A DNA stretch of 64,000 nucleotides from Branchiostoma floridae (Eukaryota; Chordata; Leptocardii; Amphioxiformes; Branchiostomatidae), in contig NC_049986.1 of NCBI RefSeq assembly GCF_000003815.2, positions 10,736,567 to 10,800,566 of the forward strand, given 5' to 3'. How positions within the stretch are numbered: position 1 is the stretch's first letter; each line of letters begins with the position of its first letter. Position numbers and translations under genes: made by a program. Shown in pieces: positions 26,101-37,593 of the stretch. The notes under the pieces were generated by a model. That model was not told the origin of the DNA. It made no database searches and saw nothing but the letters and a program-made list of their open reading frames with translations.

Positions 26101-26625
26101 CTGCTTTGAAGGTCATGGAAGAATGATCATTTCGTTCTACTCAACACCTTCTTAGTTATTGCCTGCTACTTGGCACCCTTGCCGAGAACCTATCGCAGTA
26201 AAATGGACTTAGTGCCAAGTATGATTCAAGAATTTTTAGAGCATGACCTTCCATCAGCGACGGAAACGACCGAACCAAGTAGTTGGAAAGAAGACGCTTC
26301 ACACCCAGAGCAATAACTATCGACTTTTTGATCAGACATGGGTGGTAGTCGGATGGTGCGACAAGAGCAACAGATGACTTTAAATTCAGGGAAGCATTGC
26401 ATGGGATCAACATAATTAAGCCTCCGTATGTTGAATACTTGATATTATGTAGGGAATAACAAATGGAACCTGGCGAAGTCATATTCTTAAAATAGTCCTT
26501 TTTGATGGCGTGTTTCTTTTATTGTACTAATTCTCGCCTTTAAATTCAATTGTTCTTCTGTGTCAACTATGAATGAGTTTGGTGTTAGTGATGTCAATTG
26601 TATAAAAGAATTAAAAATAATCAGG
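26101..26625. other. Open but unsupported minus-strand frame (26156-26482)
   Basis: A 108-codon frame on the minus strand has ordinary-looking composition but no recognised domain and no splice link to the exon candidate below it. It was left uncalled. Confidence 0.3.
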
Positions 26626-26720
26626 AGTTGATCTTAATAAATGTAATATCATTATGCATTCAAGTAAAACATACTTCAAATGCCTACGAGATGATGATGT
26701 TACATTTATTAAGGTCAACT
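26626..26720 (+). ncRNA. Pre-miRNA-like hairpin or short fold-back element
   Basis: The arm 26626-26652 (agttgatcttaataaatgta then atatcat) and the arm 26694-26720 (atgatgttacatttattaag then gtcaact) are complementary at 25 of 27 positions. The two exceptions are T opposite G, which form G-U wobbles if the plus strand is transcribed, so all 27 positions pair in RNA. A 41-base apex has a second short stem (gcatt/aatgc). The size, stem length and single apex fit a microRNA precursor. A decayed palindromic MITE is the main alternative. The orientation given assumes the plus transcript because only that strand keeps full pairing. Confidence 0.4.
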
Positions 26721-28824
26721 GCGAGTAGATTAGCAACAAATATCGATGCAGGGTGCAAAATGGTAAAGAAATAGATCGATATTATAGTACTCAAAACGCT
26801 TCATGTTTATCAATTATATAAAAGAGTATTTAGAAACATACAAAAACAAATGTGGTGAAATCGTATACCAAATACATTTCATGTGCCAATTAATTTTGAA
26901 AATAATCAGAAACTTATTTAGCAGTATTAACAACTTTTGAGTTTTAGTTCTCTTGCAAAACAAGATTAAATAGCAAATTGTAGATTTGGAAAGCAAAAGA
27001 TATGATTGAGGAAATGGCACAACACAATTATCACTTGCATGGTAATGTAGTGGTACATTATGGACCTTTGCCATCTTCATTCCACTTCTGCCAGTAGCAT
27101 CGTCTCATCTCTCTCTGGTGTTACAGATAAAACTGCATATTGCATATAGTATATATCAGGTGACCTCTTGAGAACTGGCTTCCGCATTCGACGCCACTTC
27201 TTAAGACCTCCTCCCGACATACAGCTATGTGATAGATCAGCCAGGGGTTAGAGAATCCCTTTATAAAGTGTCATGAGTGTCCCTGGCTTTGCTTTCATTG
27301 ATAACTGCATCTTGGTCTCCATAGCAACCACTCTTCTCTATCTATTTTTGAGGACATCCGTAAGCAAAAAGGGATTAAGGCATGAATGGTTTAAAGAGTT
27401 AGGAAAGAGTTTGGTCACGGTCTGCACTATATCCTACCAGGACAGATATGTAATATGTACCATAATTATGGAAAACCAATGCTAATTGATTCTGGTATGT
27501 TCTAAAGGAGCATTTCCAGGACCTTTCCATTTTCACTCAATTTCCTGTACGAGGAAGTAGGAGATCGGCACCATGCATTGAGAATGAGGTTCAGTCAACT
27601 GGTTTTTCATTCTGGGTTTCGCTGGCCTTACATAATTCATCCGCTCTAGCTTTGTACAAAATCGATTGTCATCAGACTAATTACCAGTCACAGGATTAGA
27701 CATTGATTATTCAGGTCATTGCCCCCGACTGCTAAGCGCAAGTAAAACCAGGAGGCAGGTTAGATGTTAAGTCTTCAAGAAGACTTTTCATATCGATATC
27801 AATTTTCAGCTGAAGAAAAGACAATAACACTGAAACATAAAATCATTCAACAAACAAAGAGGGTTGTATAAAATATACACCCATTTAAAGTTATCGAATA
27901 TAAATCTTAAAAATTGTTTTAACAACTTGTACTTTTGCTCTTTGCTGCTTTAATTTAAAACCTGGTAATGATATATCTTAAGACTTGAATTTTTCTATTG
28001 TTATTTTATGGGCTAATTGATTTTTCTTCACAGCAAGGGGCTGAATTATAAGGGGCTAAATTTATGTTAAACTAAATCACAGGTGTCTGTAAACGACTGT
28101 CTGCATGCACATTGCCTATTCCATAGTTGGTATTGCCAGGTGATAGGTATTAATTCTCACATGAGTGAAGTGAGGAAATTTGTATTATAGGTATCTATCG
28201 AGGGCTTTATATCGGTGTGCATGCCAGAGGCTTCGAAACTGGAACTTCTTGGTTCTTTTCCTAATTGGAAAAATTAGCTTATATCAAAACTAGAAAAAGG
28301 CAGTTGGGCTCATTTGTCAAATGATATACTTACGCCAAAAGGGAGTTACCCAAGGAACTGGATATCTTTATCTCGAAATCTTATCCATTTGCTTGAGTAA
28401 CTGATTCTTTCCGCATCTTATCACCTTGATGTACGACCTTCGCCGACGTAAATTATATACTTCTCTGTGATATCTTTGGATGCATAATGCCTGTGCAGCT
28501 CTCATTTTTCACATGTGAAAAGAGATCTAAAAAGTGTTCTTATCTTGACGTCCTAGATACAGTACCTGCAGATTCTTCAATTACAGAGTATCCTGTCGTA
28601 AAGCCACCACAAATCAATCCTTTGATTTACAGCACATCAATGTGGTGTTACCAACCAAAGAAAAAAACGCTTTCTATCAAGCAGCGATGTTTCTGTGTAT
28701 GTAATACTGATTTATACACCTACTATATACAGGAAAGGTTGATGATAACGATGTAGCATTGTCACAGGCATCTGACATTCTTACGACAGCGGAAAGGTGT
28801 AATTTCGAGCTTGGTGGCGCTCAC
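26721..28824. other. Non-coding, nothing firm
   Basis: Short frames near 27273-27485 (plus; includes a hydrophobic stretch CILVSIATTLLYLFL) and 28487-28756 (plus) lack splice support or homology. The rest is AT-rich. Confidence 0.35.
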
Positions 28825-29020
28825 CTGATAGCGCAGAATAATGGAAAATGTACGTCAGCACCAAGTTCTGTACGTGCTTAAGGTACCAACAGCTTCTGTG
28901 ACGTCTACGCTTGGCTCTCGGCACATTAATACATTTAGTTCTATGAATCCACACAGCAATTTTCATTAGTACTCGTATTTGATCGATACGAAGATATTGG
29001 TTACCCAAAATAGAGTTCAT
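28825..29020 (-). CDS. Candidate coding exon ending in a strong donor
   Basis: From an ATG at 29018-29020 the minus strand stays open for 65 codons and reaches a consensus donor, CAG|gtgagc. The frame includes NQYLRIDQIRVLMKIAVWIH and a basic patch, PRAKRRRHRSC. The basic patch could be a nuclear signal, or a remnant of a retroelement ORF, where Arg-rich segments precede the endonuclease. No domain is certain. The frame continues past the donor to a stop at 28781. Confidence 0.3.
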
Positions 29021-29052
29021 CAAAGTTGTAAAATTCTGTCAATATACTATTT

Positions 29053-29090
29053 TACGCCGAAGGGCGCTTATATAGATGCAGGCATATACT
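29053..29090. repeat. Fragment of the 'acgccgaagggcg' repeat family
   Basis: tacgccgaagggcgcttata followed by tagatgcagg is shared with 55620-55660 (tacgccgaagggcggttata...tagatagg). Only this edge of the family is recognisable here. Confidence 0.45.
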
Positions 29091-29689
29091 TTTGTTGGCA
29101 TCTAACTAAGTAATGACAAGTTATTAAATGTAATAGACTAGGCATTAAATGTATCTCACATTGTCTTTTCTGACAATAATTCAAAGTGAAAATTTTTTGT
29201 TATCATTGCACGTTTCGTCTTGGTTATAAATGGTTATTTGAAAAAAAAACTGTCCCATTTTGAATTGATACTTTATTTACATTAATGATATATATACTAT
29301 TAATCAATCCATGTCTCTTAATCGACTCGTAGTAGAATACCATGTGTAACACCGAAAAAAACGGTTATAATGTCTATACAAATGTGAACGAAGAATTTAA
29401 ACCGAATTAAGCTTATTTCAAAGGCATTTCCAACCTCAGAAATACAAAAGCTAGTAAATGGAATAATCTTTATTGGCAAACCCAAGTCCGAAAACTTAAT
29501 TACAGCAAAGTCATACAAGGATAAAACAATTAGAAACACCAAATCAACATTATCCGATGTACATTACTGGTGATGTCTAAACGTTTAACATATATTTTAC
29601 ACAGAAACGGGCAAATGCATATGCAACGAATATTTCCCTTCTCTCTATTTACGTGTCTTGATAGAGACGGAATTTTCTTGGACTCAATC

Positions 29690-30046
29690 TGCTGTACCGG
29701 GTGAGCTACTGCAGCAGGACTGCATCCATCACAGGCAAGGCAAGTACCGACTGTTAACGAATGGGCGTCGGGGCTGCGCGGCCGGAGCTCCGGTTATAAT
29801 CGATAGTACCCTATCAGGTGCACACACCGGCCCAGCTTTAGCCATTTCCTATTAGTGGGGACGCAAGGCATCAAGCAGCAGTCCATAACCCGTAATGTGT
29901 TCTTTCTCTATTCTTCCGCGCCGCTGATTCAGTTCAGGTACTCTTTCCAGGCCACCTCAGTTCACTGTTAGGCAAGTCTTGGCTGCCGCCGTGGAGTCTA
30001 TCCCGCATGATACGAGTTGTAGACTTCATCTGCTATTATCATTGAT
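29690..30046 (+). promoter_or_regulatory. Likely promoter-proximal and 5' leader region
   Basis: This stretch is clearly GC-richer than its surroundings (for example cgggctgcgcggccggagct-like sequence at 29768-29790 and gctgccgccgtggagtc near 29990). It leads directly into a well-placed ATG with a consensus donor 63 bp later. No TATA box is convincing, and many invertebrate promoters lack one. The transcription start cannot be placed. Confidence 0.35.
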
Positions 30047-30109
30047 ATGAAAGAAATACTAGACCTACTGGAGACCCTGTTTGCAGATCAGAACGCCCTG
30101 AAGATGGAG
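30047..30109 (+). CDS. Candidate first coding exon
   Basis: An ATG with G at -3 (gatATGa) opens 21 codons, MKEILDLLETLFADQNALKM ending in E, and then meets a consensus donor, GAG|gtaaga. The segment is an amphipathic Leu/Glu-rich helix, typical of a protein N-terminus. The exon ends in phase 0, so the next exon must begin in phase 0. The downstream plus-strand candidate at 56349-56450 does so, but 26 kb is a long intron and the link is only possible. I do not recognise the protein. The GC-richer leader upstream supports a gene start. Confidence 0.42.
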
Positions 30110-30784
30110 GTAAGAAGAGAATTTTTAACGATAAGTCCTGTTCATCCTGGTAGTATTTGTTGCTGTCAATACGTGTAACACTCTGTTCATTCTGGTTGAC
30201 CTTGCTTTTCTTCTCAATTGGTCATAGCCATGGTGTCTGTCAGATGTTTGTATGCAATCGTTTTGCTTGAGTTGGTCTCGTCTTGGATTAAAGTAGCTTA
30301 CCAGAATATTGATCTATGTGCTTGTAAAATAACTTAAAAGTACATGATGTTGGTCATTCTAAATCAAAGTTCAGCTGTATTTTGCAACAGAAAAATTGGA
30401 CCCAATATCTTTCGACTGTCAATTTCAGTCTTAGTCAAGGGATGAGCAATCCTCTGTTTCAGTGACGTCATATAATGCAGATATAACACCTGACTTGGTA
30501 AACAGTGGATCAAAAGTTATGGAGGGTCTATGGAGGGTCCGAGTAGAGGGGTGGCTCTTTGCAGACAACCTCTTTTATTTTTTCTTAAAAGTACAGTTTA
30601 TACCACAAAAAACGACGTTATTAAAACTTATAAACTGTAAGAGAAGAGACTAAAAAGTAACTGGTGAGAATTGACGCTACGATCGATAGTTTACTGTTCT
30701 TTGCTTTTGGGTTTGAGCTGCTTTTGGTTTAGAATTTTGTTTTAGGCCAGCTTTAGTTTATAATTTTCAGCTCCATCGCATGAT

Positions 30785-30808
30785 ACTACCTACCTACCTA
30801 CCTACCTA
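30785..30808. repeat. (TACC)n microsatellite
   Basis: About six tacc units run in a row inside the presumed first intron. Confidence 0.85.
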
Positions 30809-32740
30809 GTCCCTTGACCTCCTGGTCGTTGGGGGAACAAGGTAGACAAGAAGATGGAAAGTTGTCTCCAGGACTGTCTTTCCTGAAGGTTAAGGGATGT
30901 ATGATACAAAATTATACATTCAATTGTTGCTTATTTGTTTAAATAGGAACCCCATTAGTGTTCCAATCATTTGATACCATACTGGACGACACATGCAGTG
31001 CAATTAACTGTGGCAAAATATTCTGGATTACCATGCAAAGAAATGGGAAAAGATAAATGATAGATTTAAATATATGTAAATATAAAGTCGGAAATTGTTC
31101 AAAATAACACGAAAAACCGAAGATGTATTTAGCTTAAATAGGATCGGTAGCCCAGTTTATGTATGCAGAATGCACGATATTCTAAGAGGGTGGTTGAAAG
31201 TCAACAGGCAGTTGTTATGTCTAGGCCTGCTGCGATTGGATAATCTACTTATCCACCTGAACGATCATACGATTCCATTGGTTTGTTGATAATGTTTTTG
31301 AATCATACACGAGATGGTTTGTTGAAGCCAAGTGTCCATTCGTCTATAAGATATCCCACATGAACGCATCTCACGAGACATGCAATGTTCAGATCCACGT
31401 TAGCTCAATACATTTTGTCACATGACGTTGACGTTGACGTTAACGCGTTGCACAGATTAATATGGCTCAATAGACCTCAATCTGTATTTAGGAATGCTTT
31501 GTCCGTTTGCCAGAATATCGATTGCTGTTCAATTCTGCATGATATCTCGATACCATTCGTTTGTTTTTAGATTTCTCTCTTTTATTTATGTCAGACACCA
31601 AAGTTTGCATCCAGGGCACGCATGTTTTATACTTTCAAAGAAAGTGCATTCCCTCATACTTACATTAATTGCAGAACCGCCAGCCCTAATTAGTGTTAGT
31701 GCACATTTGGGACCTCCAGGATAATTCTGTTCATCGATTTAGTTTTGGAAATACCGTACTTGAAGACGCCTCATTATTTCCACCATTTCACTAATTACTG
31801 GGTGCTCAGGAAATTTGCTAAATCGAGTCAGGGCGCAAAATAAACCGCGTACTTTGGCATTAAACTGTCGAATCGCATTATAACATCTTATTCGTTAAGA
31901 TTCACAACAATACTGAAAGGATTGGCACAACAGGTGACCGTGATTTTTTTATATTTTTTAAGGTTTTATCCACTCCCACCGAAAATGACCCCTTTTCGAT
32001 AAGTTTGACGGTTCCTTCAAAGGCAGAATTTGAAAACTAAAAATAGTAATAGTTAATGGAGAACCCAAACTAAAAAACATGCTCAAGATGTGTCTTTCCT
32101 CAGACACAGGGTCTCTATCAGATACCCTATACGGAGAAGGTACCTAACTAAAGCTAGGTACTCATTTACACCTGGGCTTCTAAATGGTTTCAACATCCGC
32201 TTGACAAATCTGTGTTAGAAAGAGAGCAAAGACGAACAGTCATTGCCTTTCAAGTTTTTTATCGAAATCGTGTAGATAATAGACTAACTTTGTTCTGCAA
32301 CTTTTATAGCCTCCAGCTACAGACTATTCGAAACCGTCTGAGCCTTTTCTAGATTTCAATGTTACATCTGTACAGTGACCTATTTTTGAATTCCACCTGG
32401 TAATCCTTGTAGCTACGCGGTTTTTGTATGAAGTATGAGAATCTTAACTTTGGCGGCTGCAGGCGAAATAGTGTATTACATATAAGTTCTCTTATCACAT
32501 CGCAGTATAAAGTTTGTTAGGACGTACGGCATATAATGAATGTTGTTCACACTATCAGTGCGTATTTTATTTTATTCATAATAAACTATTTATCGCAATT
32601 GCGAGGTTAGACCACTGAAAAAACTGTACTGTTATCAATAAAATTTTGTTGTTTAATTTGTGGCCTCGTACTAATTTTGTTTATGCAGTCAGCTAAATGG
32701 TGTTATTCGTAGCCATAAATACGTAGTACCTCATATGAGT
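30809..32740. other. Intron-like, with a (GACGTT)n patch at 31424-31445
   Basis: gacgttgacgttgacgttaa is a short hexamer repeat. The remaining sequence has no supported exon. Confidence 0.4.
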
Positions 32741-32778
32741 GTTGAGCAATAAAGTTCTTTCTTTCATTCATTCATTTA
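32741..32778 (+). mobile_element. Retroelement 3' tail
   Basis: gttgagcaataaagttcttt then ctttcattcattcattt shows a polyadenylation signal followed by a (CATT)n simple tail, the ending of many CR1/RTE-like LINEs. The body upstream is not recognisable. Confidence 0.4.
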
Positions 32779-35700
32779 TGTTTATAAATATAAAGGAAAC
32801 TTACGTTAGCATTTGCTATGTGATGACGATAATATATTGTGCCATTAATGCCGTTACGTGTTATTACTCCCTGTTACCTGTATTTGCTGCAAACTGCCAA
32901 TTATTGTTTTCTCTACCCGTATGTCAATATATCCAAGGCTGTATCATTGCATACCGGTGCAGTATTTACTTTCATGGATAATGATGGGACAGAAGATAAG
33001 ATCTGTTTCTCTCTATGGTAATGAAGCCTCCCAGGGATGCTAGATCCCATTACCATTTATCTTAACGCGAAAACACAATTATTCAACGGCTCATTCCTAT
33101 TCCCACTCCATGTCCTAGTAAGCCAAATTCTTTGACCCGGATTCTAGATCACTCCCGAGAAACAATTTCTACTTTACTCTTTGTGATTTACACATTGACC
33201 TCGGAAATCCTGAACTGTAGTTTAATTTTAACCCCCATCCCTACGGGAAAGCGTAGGTAATCAATCCCAAAGGCCGCAGTGTTCTCCATTATGGCATAGT
33301 CCCAGGGATCATAGGCTCACGTAGGGCGTAATTAAAACTGTCGTCTAGTGCCAGGCGGATTCAAAAACATCAGCGCCCACGTATATGTATTCTCTCAAAC
33401 ATCTTGTCAAAGAAGTAATTGCAAATGCCAGCGCCCCAATACTTATGATTGAAACTTTTTTCCGGCTTTTCTCTTGCTTAGATTGATAAGTGCACTAATG
33501 TTCAATGGATATATACACGTAGGTGTAATTTACATACAGGTTCTAGATCATCTGCTGTGATTTGGGGATCTATTAACAGAGGATTGCAGACAGAAGAATT
33601 CAATTTTCCTGGCACGTTGAGCTTACCATTCTTTGGTTTAACGTGGGCTGTGCTTTTCCGTCTCAGATTGGGTATAAAGAAGACGATAAAGTGAAGATAA
33701 AGATGGACCAAAGCACTGGTAGGCTTTTGAATACGGGAATATAACGTGACATCCAGGCGTCACTTCTTACCCTCGTAAGGGTATCGCCATTTCCTTCCAG
33801 AAGTCTTAGATATTCCCACTTCAGACGACTGGTACCATTTCCTTTAAGCTTCATCTTAGACGGAGTGGCGCCGTTACCAGCATTTACGACGACTCATGGA
33901 CCATAGACGCGGCAATTGATGACCGAACTGGCCAAAGGGCCATGCTTCCTCTTTACATTCTGCATGATAGTCTGTCCTAGCCATTTGTATTGTACAGCTT
34001 TCTTCAATTTGCATTGCCTGCCATTGGCAGCTCAAGCGAGGCAAAGCGAACAGGAGATACAACTTGGCGGCATGTCGCAAAAACTGTCACATCAACATCC
34101 TTCATTGTCCAGAGTATGTGAAACTACGTTATCACGTCCTCGAACTTCTAGAGGAAAAGTTTTATATGTCTTTCCGCTTTGGTAAATGCATGTCGTAAAT
34201 CCCTCGTAAGGCATTCAAGTAAATTCTCCATTTATAGAAGCCATTTATGGTCTATTATTATTCTGTTTTATTGCAACTGCTTTTATGGATGAAAAGAAAC
34301 AGATGTCATTTCCATGTTAGTACGCTCTTGTATACGATTGGCCCACCTTAGTTAAGTATGACGGCCATTAAATAGTCTGATGAACCCGTAGATCAAAGAA
34401 ATTCATTTTACGACTTTTTCGAAATACTACCGCGGCAATAATTGTCGGTTCATGTCTTTTAATAAGTTTTGTTCCCGGGTTGTTTCCTAAGACTACAAAT
34501 ATTTCATTGGTAGTCTGAGTCTGCGTTTTTAGAGTCCCTGGTGGAGCCTTATTTCTGTCGGATAAATAATGGCTGCGTTTTATGACTAAGTGCAGCGGAT
34601 ATCTTTCAAATATTCAAGATTACGGCGAACCACCGGGACGACAGTTGGAAATCCCGAACGCACCATTATGTCTAATGTGATCCACTTCACGACGTCCCAT
34701 TCCCGGAACAGTAGAACGTGATGAGTGGGCGTCTGTCAGATGGTTTCCTTCCGGGGAGGTAGCGCTGTGTGCATACCTAATCAACAGATTCAAGTTGAGA
34801 AATACTACCAAATAACAAATAAATATGTGCACATTTTAAAACTGGGAAAAATTTTAAAATCGGGTTTTAATATGAAAATGTTATGGTAAACTTTTTATGA
34901 ATATTTCAAAGCTCATACATCCGCTGGATCATTTTATATCAGCCCCATTCCCAAATTAGAAAACAATTGTTTGATGCAATTGTGTTTTGTTTGTCTAAAA
35001 TGGATGGTGTACTTTTTGTAGTTTTTTTCTCCATAATATGATATTGCATGACGACAACTATGAACAGAAATACATAAATTCAATTTATAAACATACTTTC
35101 AATAGTATTCAATGTTAGATTGATTAAATTGGGACTTATCGAAGTTTCATGTTGAATTGATAGTACCATGAATGCCAAACAATCTCACTTTCCGATTGCA
35201 TTATGTCAAGCTATGTTGGACAGACGTCACAAATGAGTTCCGTAGTCAAGAGCTCAATTTAAAAAAAGAATATAATGCCAGCTCAAGTCCTACGAAACTC
35301 TCCTTTTTTTTTAATTTTGGGTAAAAATGGAGATTTGTTTTGATGCAAAGAAACAAATAGGACCTGTTCAATTCACCAGTTAACTTGGTGTGGTGTTAGT
35401 ATTGAGTCCCGTGGATGTATTCTGGAAAAGCTGGGGTTTGATCCTGGCTAAAGAAGTTGCTGGTAAATTTCTGGTAAAGAATAATTCGAAAGACTGAAAT
35501 TCGGGTTAGTTCTTTTATGAAGCTTTTTTTCAGTGTACTTAACATAGCTACCTCACGGCAATCCCTAACAACTAGGTCCACTACGTACGATGTTAATCAC
35601 ACACAAACCCATTGCCACCCTTCCCCACATCTAAGACAAATCAATAGCACATTCTTGGCTTGAATTTCATTTTTGCTCTGAGTTATTGTTTATCAGTAAT

Positions 35701-36007
35701 CGCGTTTTGTCGACCATCAATACTGGTAATCAATACGTCTCATGGGGGTGAAATAGACATGTATCGATCGACTTCTACAACATCAGTGGGTGTCATGTGA
35801 ATGCTTATTGGCAAGTTCTGATTTAGAAAAATGATTTTTGCCATGAATGTTGCCAGCTTGTACATTATTAGAGGGTTTTCCATTGTCCCTCAACAAAAGG
35901 TCAAGTCTAGTGCAACAAGGTTCAATTTTTATCACTGGCTCCTGCTTTGCGTCGATGAAATATTTGTTGTCTTTGTGTTATTTCCCGATACATTTCTTTG
36001 ATTTCAG
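32779..36007. other. Intron-like, nothing firm
   Basis: 33240-34190 is GC-richer with many short frames on both strands. A 33-bp minus-strand segment near 33550 has splice-like edges (…cctctgttaatag / gtatgt) but is too small to call. No repeat with a partner was found. Confidence 0.35.
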
Positions 36008-36050
36008 CAAAACTCTAGTTGAACCCACGAATTTGGGCCTTGTGCAAAAG
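36008..36050 (+). CDS. Possible 43-bp micro-exon with near-ideal splice sites
   Basis: The acceptor catttctttgatttcag and donor AAAAG|gtaaga flank 43 bp in which only one frame is open: one leading base and then KTLVEPTNLGLVQK. Its phase does not follow the 30047-30109 exon directly, so at least one other exon would have to lie between them if they belong to one gene. Confidence 0.3.
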
Positions 36051-36619
36051 GTAAGAATCTAGCTGTCATCTATACTCACTTGATTAACCTAGTAAAGTGT
36101 TAAAAGTGCACAAGTATTACGCTGCCATCCTTTTGTGGTTCAAAACATTTTCTACGAAATTTATTTGACAGTTGTCGAAATATTCGTTCATACTGCAACG
36201 ACAACTGTATAAGTAACTACACATGCACACATACACATAAGTTTACATTACATTTCAGATAATCATATGCGCGTGTATATCTCTCTGCAGCTATATACAT
36301 ATGCTACCTCTTTGTTTATCTGCGTGCCAGTTAATGGTCTGTGCCCTAATTCTTTTATAAAAATGCGTCAGTTTGAGCATACGACCTTTTTCAAAAGTTA
36401 CAACGTCTTTCCTCAATCATCGTATTGCTTTTAGGTGGTCTCAAACCCCCACCTACTCTCACCTCTATGAGTCCGTGGGAGACATGTACACTTAGCATTC
36501 CTTTTCGCTCGCCCGCGTGTCTTCCTGTCTAAATGGCCTTCCTTAATTGAGGCTTTACCCCCAAGATTGCCGCATCCTTGCGGTGGGGATCCCGATGGAG
36601 AGCTCATTTGGACACCGTG

Positions 36620-36859
36620 TCATGTACCCTGTCCCCGAGCACTTGTAAGGTGAAGCCAACGCTGCTCAACCCTGTTTTTACAATTATTTGGTAGAGCGAA
36701 AAAGCTGAGAGGTGCTTTGTACGTCGTACTTCCTCTAATAACAACGTTGCAACCTGCATCACTTGAGATATGTGATGGATTCTCGCTACTCGAGGAAGTC
36801 AATGTAAAGAAGACACCCCCGGTAAGAGCACGAGCATATGGCTTAATGGCGGTGATTCG
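36620..36859 (-). pseudogene. THAP zinc-finger-like remnant (tentative)
   Basis: On the minus strand a 79-codon frame without an obvious start runs from RITAIKPYARAL to a stop at 36620-36622. Its middle, YKAPLSFFALPNNCKNR followed by VEQRWL, has the spacing of the THAP DNA-binding domain core (a SFxxxP segment, then an R...W helix). Only one of the expected zinc cysteines is present (AGCNV) and the C-terminal CxxH is missing, so if this is a THAP domain it is broken. THAP domains occur in transcription factors and P-element-type transposases. Chance resemblance cannot be excluded. Confidence 0.22.
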
Positions 36860-37340
36860 TCATTATCATCATTAAATGCAATTAAGAGTCGGTTGCCCGC
36901 AGAATTGTCAGGTACAATGTATTATGTGGTTTAATGTAAGCTTACGTATGCGTAAACCATGCTGCCGCTTTCAACTGATTTTAAGAAAATAATTACCAAC
37001 GTTTGTCGTGTAAAATCACCTCTCAGAATCAGAAATGTCTCAGTAGATACTTAACTGAGTTCTTGCTGAACATGACAATACTAAATCGTACAAGGCAGCT
37101 GTAAAGTGAGCGAATACATACGCAAAGTGCAACATAAATCGGAGCACGGATACCAAAATAGTACGTTAATAAAGAAACAATTTCAAAGTCAAAAAAAATA
37201 ACGAAAGAACAAAAATTGAGAATATAATGTTTGATATGCCATACTTGTATGCCTCGTTCTTCTCCAACCTTTCTTAAATTTCTAAATGTATTCAAATTAT
37301 TTTTTTATCAAACTTTTTATTTTCTTATTCGCACACTCAC

Positions 37341-37593
37341 CTCATTTTTGGAGTTACTAGAGGCTGTCGCTCATGAAATGGAATCAACATGGCCTTAGCA
37401 TTATAATTTAATATTAACACATTCACAGAGTATGCTATAAGGTAATGTAAAGTGCTGTTGGCGTGTTCACGTGAGACAAAGAAAATGGAGAACCAAAGAC
37501 GAATACACGTTCTGATAAACCCATGCGATCCGTCAGAAACAGTTACTGCATGGAGTACAAGTTCCGTTTTGTATTCAACCGACACGACAACAG
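37341..37593 (-). CDS. Candidate 253-bp exon of an unidentified gene
   Basis: A very strong acceptor (gtacccattttttctag) and a strong donor (ATGAG|gtgagt) flank 253 bp on the minus strand that is open in one frame for 83 codons. The frame includes VSVEYKTELVLHAVTVSDGS, LWFSIFFVSREHANSTLHYL and HERQPLVTPKM. There are hydrophobic stretches but no clear transmembrane segment. Phases are 2 in and 2 out. Both splice sites and the uninterrupted frame agree, which makes this one of the better exon candidates, but I recognise no family. Confidence 0.4.
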
